This document shows, piece after piece, positions 17,855-21,807 of a stretch of 21,807 bases of DNA. The DNA comes from Beroe ovata. Taxonomy: Eukaryota > Ctenophora > Nuda > Beroida > Beroidae. The stretch is taken from NCBI GenBank assembly GCA_946803715.1, contig CAMPET010000403.1, positions 22,724 through 44,530 on the forward strand. Reading direction: 5' to 3'. The number at the start of each line of letters is the position of its first letter. The first letter of the stretch is position 1. The translations under genes were made by a program, and so were the position numbers. The notes under the pieces were generated by a model. The model searched no databases and was not told the origin of the DNA. It saw only the letters and a program-made list of their open reading frames with translations.

Positions 17855-18959
17855 ATGCAACACTTTAATAACCCATATGAAGACTTTGAAGAAAATGAGG
17901 GTGACACGTAAGTGCTGTCCTTTATTGAGTGTTTGATATCATAGCTGGTGAGTGGTGATGTTCCGCAATTTATTATCCAAGGATTGCAAGTAGGTCATTT
18001 TGTTTTAATGTTGTGTAGTCGACGTTGTCATAACATCTCAGGCATGCCAGAGTTTCAAAGCGTGTGACAAGTCTTAGTTACATAGTTATCATCTTGCTTC
18101 TTGTACTTAATGTCTGTACAATATGGATATTTAAGCAGAAGAGGTTTCGGTTTTTGCACGAATCTGGACTATCACTATTGTATGGTAAGTTTTTCAATAA
18201 ATGATTTGTAGTCCAATCATAAATGCCGTCTTGCTTCTCAGTGCATTCATAGCTATTTCCTTATCAGGGGTGGTTGCTGGATTTATTATAAAGTTTGTTG
18301 GTGTGTCAATAGCAGAGGTTCATTCTCCATATATTGGTGAATGTACAAATGTCACATATAACTACAGCACTAACACTTTACCCTACTATCTGACCACAGG
18401 TAACTGTTTTCCATGCTATGTCCTACTTATCTGCAGAATCTACAGTACCTTGTGAATAATTTATCTTGAATCCGTGATAATGCAGTAATTCGATACTGAA
18501 AAAGGCACTTTGCTTTGCAGTGTGCTGGCACCATTATCTTGGGTGTATCAATTGGTTTTACACACATATTTTGTAATATAAAACTGAAATGTCCATAGCA
18601 GAGTTGATTACACATTGCTTTGTGGTTCTCTTTTGAACAAATTTCAATTCTATAATTGGAAATGGTTCATTAAGATTTACACAATGGGCAAATGTAATGT
18701 TTCAGAGTTCAATAACGGATCATCAGTGTTACGGCGTCTCTACACTTATTCTGATACATTGATTAACAATGAAACAGCCAGCGTTGTCGTGAACAAGCTT
18801 TCAGAAGCTGTGAGTCTAGCACCTTCATAATTTCATGGATACAAGACTTAATGAGAACTATCGATTATGAATGTCAACCCCCACCTTATCTGATGAGGTG
18901 GAGTTACACTTATCATATAATGCAAGACAGACTCCTACACACACATTCTCACACACACA

Positions 18960-18991
<32 letters not shown>

Positions 18992-20774
18992 TCACATATA
19001 TACACACACAAACACACACTTATCAGATTTCATGTCCTCAGCTCCAGTTTGATCCTGAGATATTCTTCTATCTCCTTCTACCCCCAATCATATTCTTCGC
19101 GGGGTATGATTTGAAAAAGGTGAGTCAAGTTATCTTTTTGAGGTCAAGTTTTGCAGTCAAGCTAATAGGGTTGGGGTTTGAAATAGCGATTCGCTTATGA
19201 GAGATAAAGTAAATTGAATGTATGAATGCTAGAATAATATTCCACCTAAACATTTTCAATCCATCTTTCGTATTTGTATTGCATTAACATTAAGACGTGA
19301 GACACACTGCATTAATAAAGTGAGTGGTTATACAAGTAAGACACACCCTGTCTCAACATTCGGTATGTACCTAGTTATAAACCGTTGTCCTGGTTACTGT
19401 GTTAATCACGTGGTAAATTTCCCATAGCTTGTATGTGATGTAGGTCAAGCATGTAATGGTAACTATTTGCTTTTCATAACCAGTTGAGAGGTGTAGAAAT
19501 TGTCGTTTGAGTAAAATTCAGTGTGTAAGACACGACTCGAATGGGAAGTTTGGTCAAATTAACTCTCTGGATGTAACTATGACGAGCTTATCTCCGAGAA
19601 AAAGAATGACGTACTAAGCTGGTCTATTTGAGTGAGAATTTAAGGATAGTTCCCAAACAGAATGAGTTATCGACTTGAAATTTCTATCGCGGCTCAAGAA
19701 CCATTAGAAACTCGGACAGCCAAAATTTCATATCAATCCGATTATCGGTTCCCAAGTTAAAGGCAGTCATACCCCCTTATCCGGCCTAGAGTGTTGAATT
19801 TGAGTGAGCATTTGAGGATAGCTCCCAAACGGAATGAGTTATCGACTTGAAACTTCTATCACAGCTCAAGGACCATGAGAAACTCGGACAGCCAAAATTT
19901 CATGCAAATCCGATAATCGGTTCTGAAGTTAAGGGCCGACATAACCCCTTATCCATACTAAACTGGTCTATTTGAGTGAGCGTTTGAGGATAGCTCCCAA
20001 GCAGAATGACTTATCGACTTGAAACTTCTATCACAGCTCAAGGACCATTAGAAACTCGGACAGCCAAAATTTCATGCCAATCCGATTATCGGTTCTGAAG
20101 TTAAGGGCCGACATAACCCCTTATCCGTACTAAACTGGTCTATTTGAGTGAGCGTTTGAGGATAGCTCCCAAACAGAATGAGTTGTCGACTTGAAACTTC
20201 TTTCACAGCTCAATGACCATTATAAACTCGAACATCCAAAATTTTATGTCAATCATATCATCTGTTCCCAAGATACGGGCCGACATATCCCTCATTTACC
20301 AGTTCTCCCTGTAGGAACATGACATTCGGCCCTGCCTGATCAATTTGCCATTCCTCGTGTATCATTATAATACCGATGATGTTTTTATCATTCCATAATG
20401 TACTCTTTCACGGAGCATAGAGTACTTACACGCCTTCTCTTAAATGTAGATGATATTGTAGTGTCGGACGAAAGACTATTATATCACATATATTCACGTA
20501 GGCGTGGGTCGTTTAATTCTCATTAGGTGACGAGTTTTCGTGACTAAAACATGAATAAATTCCGATCCTCCATGGTCATTCAGGATGAATGAGTCAGCAG
20601 TGTTGACTCATCAGTGTTGAATAGGAGGGGGTAATGATTACGTAAGTGATTTATAATAGGGTGATTTCAAATTTGTAAAAAACACACTTTATTTCAGAAA
20701 CACTTCTTCCGGAACATGGGATCAATTCTTATGTTTGCATTTGTCGGAACGACACTTTCTGCATTCGTAGTTGC
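17855..20774 (+). CDS. Organellar Na+/H+ exchanger, SLC9A6/7/9-like (N-terminal exons, continues past window)
   Basis: Six exons join in phase: 17855-17907, 18042-18184, 18268-18399, 18706-18809, 19042-19119 and 20698-20774, giving about 195 residues, with the last codon split. An acidic start (YEDFEENEGD) precedes a membrane helix (about residues 28-47) ending TIWIFKQKRFRFLHESGLSL. A luminal or extracellular loop with four N-glycosylation sequons (NVT, NYS, NGS, NET) follows, then LQFDPEIFFYLLLPPIIFF, AGYDLKK and KHFFRNMGSILMFAFVG. The FDPE.FF...LLPPIIF.AGY segment is diagnostic of NHEs, and the IW.FK..R.RFLHE block points to the endosomal/Golgi NHE6/7/9 group. These electroneutral antiporters leak protons from endosomes to limit their acidity. 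The ATG at 17855 follows an in-frame stop; vertebrate relatives have a signal peptide, so an upstream exon may be missing. The rest of the transporter lies beyond 21807. Confidence 0.85.
18936..19020 (+). repeat. (CA)n-rich tract before the NHE exon 5 acceptor
   Basis: Interrupted CA dinucleotides (CACACAAACACAC and similar) occupy intron 4, ending about 22 bp before the exon 5 acceptor. In RNA, CA repeats near a 3' splice site are hnRNP L-type binding sequence. Confidence 0.9.
19619..20300. repeat. Tandem array of a 172-bp unit, about four copies (NHE intron 5)
   Basis: Copies begin with CTGGTCTATTTGAGTGAG or a variant at 19619, 19791, 19963 and 20135, exactly 172 bp apart. All share phrases such as TCGACTTGAAA, AACTCGGACAGCCAAAATTT and the ATCGGTTC(T/C) region. 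Copies 2-4 are the closest; the tail of the fourth is degraded. As 172 is not a multiple of three and stops occur in all frames, the array does not encode a repeat protein. The unit is nucleosome-sized, like many satellite monomers. Confidence 0.9.
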
Positions 20775-20785
20775 GTGAGTACGAC

Positions 20786-20847
20786 TGTTTGTTTGTTTGT
20801 GTGTTTGTGTAGATGTTTGTTTGTTTGTGTGGATATTTGTGTGTTTC
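20786..20847 (+). repeat. GTTT/GT-rich tract at the NHE intron 6 donor
   Basis: Imperfect TTTG and GTGT units begin 12 bp after the splice donor and fade into a degenerate UG-rich tract. Another example of UG-rich sequence next to a 5' splice site. Confidence 0.85.
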
Positions 20848-21150
20848 TGCCGATGTTTGTGCGTTCTTTTTTGAAAGAAATCATTGAATCCAACAGAGTA
20901 AGATTGTTTGCTTTTGCGTGTAGAATGTGTATGTTTGTGCGGTTGTTTGCGTGTTCTAATGTTTTGGGGTTGTTTGTACTTTGTTTGCTTGTCTGTATAC
21001 CGGATAGAGACCATTCTTACGGCGTCAATACTATTAGCAATGAACAATGGCTGTACATTGGTCTATAAAACACATATGTGTGGTCAGTGGTTTTGTGTGT
21101 ATCGAGGAGTGTGGACTATGGAGTTATTGTTTGTCAACCTTGAGCTCTTG

Positions 21151-21184
21151 ACACACAAACACACACACACACACAAACACACAT
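21151..21184. repeat. (CA)n microsatellite
   Basis: CACACAAACACACACACACACA-type tract within NHE intron 6, with no nearby exon. Confidence 0.9.
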
Positions 21185-21807
21185 ACTCTCATTTTAGCTG
21201 ATACACAGAAAAGTGAGGTTTACCCACAAAGGTCACTTGACATAATTATGGCGTTGTTCAATAATTAACCAGTAGTCTGCAACATATAATTAGCACTTTA
21301 CTCGAGTCCATTATTATTGAAGACAGGGGTAACACATAGCTGCTTTTCTGCTCCAACTAAGAGTTCGAATTAGTTGGGTGATTTCAACTGACCGGGGTTG
21401 ATATGGATATGTATGTGCTGAGTGCTCACTGCTCATAAATTGGGCTCGATCTCAACGACTCCATGGACTACCTACCTATGTACTCAAGAAGAATTCGTTG
21501 CTTTCTGGTGAAAGCCATTATCCCCAGACTAGAAATCACTGTATCATGATAGTGGAAAATCAGTACATGTCCTTTCTAATGCGTACATTATTAACTATAT
21601 ACATACAACTCCATTCTATTGTTTCCATTCTCCGTGGTGCTCTATTGAAGGATGGACGTGGAGAATGATCGCACATACTGTGTGTTATACAGTGGAGATT
21701 GTGTTACAGCCAGTAGGCAAAGTGAGTAGGGATAAGCATGAGTACTAAAAAGTGTGATATACATTGAATACACCAGACCAAATGTATTTGTGAGTGCTAC
21801 ACAGAGA

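Larger units (their letters stand above)
20775..21807 (+). other. Start of NHE intron 6, no exon found
   Basis: After the exon 6 donor (GC|GTGAGT) the sequence is GT/GTTT-rich to about 20980, then ordinary AT-rich DNA with a (CA)n tract at 21151-21184. I looked for the next exchanger helix and found none. A short open piece near 21650-21720 does not resemble the family. The next exon should lie past the window. Confidence 0.5.

Noticed and set aside
19619-20300. CRISPR-like array
   Set aside because: The repeats are contiguous 172-bp units without spacers, in an animal intron.
21650-21730. Possible next NHE exon after an AAG acceptor near 21650
   Set aside because: The translation does not resemble any exchanger helix and soon reaches a stop.

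Overview
The window is genomic DNA from a metazoan animal: AT-rich, with multi-exon genes, GT-AG introns of about 70 bp to 1.6 kb, and many (CA)n/(GT)n/(AG)n microsatellites. Two single N bases mark it as a draft assembly. Compact genes, high apparent heterozygosity (two near-identical versions of one DDX3 segment) and plain invertebrate versions of WAC, eIF6, DDX3 and an organellar Na+/H+ exchanger suggest a marine invertebrate. A sponge or another early-branching animal is possible, but the sequence does not settle it.

Layout. (1) 1-1432, minus strand: a spliced GPR180/TMEM145-like membrane protein with a signal peptide, running towards the window edge. (2) 1433-2870: a shared upstream region with small CpG-rich palindromic patches. 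(3) 2871-4183, plus: a complete three-exon WAC homologue (332 aa; WW domain plus C-terminal coiled coil). (4) 4838-4991: a MITE-like palindromic element, with a second copy in an eIF6 intron (5848-5997). (5) 5075-6896, plus: complete five-exon eIF6 (248 aa). (6) 6897-9434: non-coding region between convergent genes, palindrome-rich near 9.1-9.3 kb. (7) 9435-16842, minus: DDX3/PL10/Belle RNA helicase in 15 phase-compatible exons (663 aa). (8) 16843-17854: head-to-head promoter region. (9) 17855-20774 and beyond, plus: N-terminal exons of an endosomal-type Na+/H+ exchanger (SLC9A6/7/9-like), one intron of which holds a 172-bp tandem repeat.

The strangest part is the 2.6-kb intron between DDX3 exons 8 and 9. 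It holds a second copy of DDX3 exons 6-7 (12813-13546), bounded on both sides by an N. Beside it lie three consecutive spliced exons that look like the C-terminal region of PAT1, a decapping/P-body scaffold (11791-12811), flanked on both sides by microsatellites. The 15 DDX3 exons join in frame without either insert. The duplicated exons differ only at synonymous sites. I therefore think an allelic contig and possibly a foreign contig were mis-scaffolded through simple repeats, although a real nested gene is not excluded.

eIF6 (ribosome biogenesis and anti-association), DDX3 (translation initiation helicase) and the PAT1 piece (mRNA decay) all act in mRNA translation and turnover. Nothing shows operon-like linkage. 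I found no convincing new biological system. The most useful leads are the DDX3/PAT1 structure, the UG repeats placed right at 5' splice sites, the MITE family, the 172-bp array and a scattered GCCGCGCA octamer.
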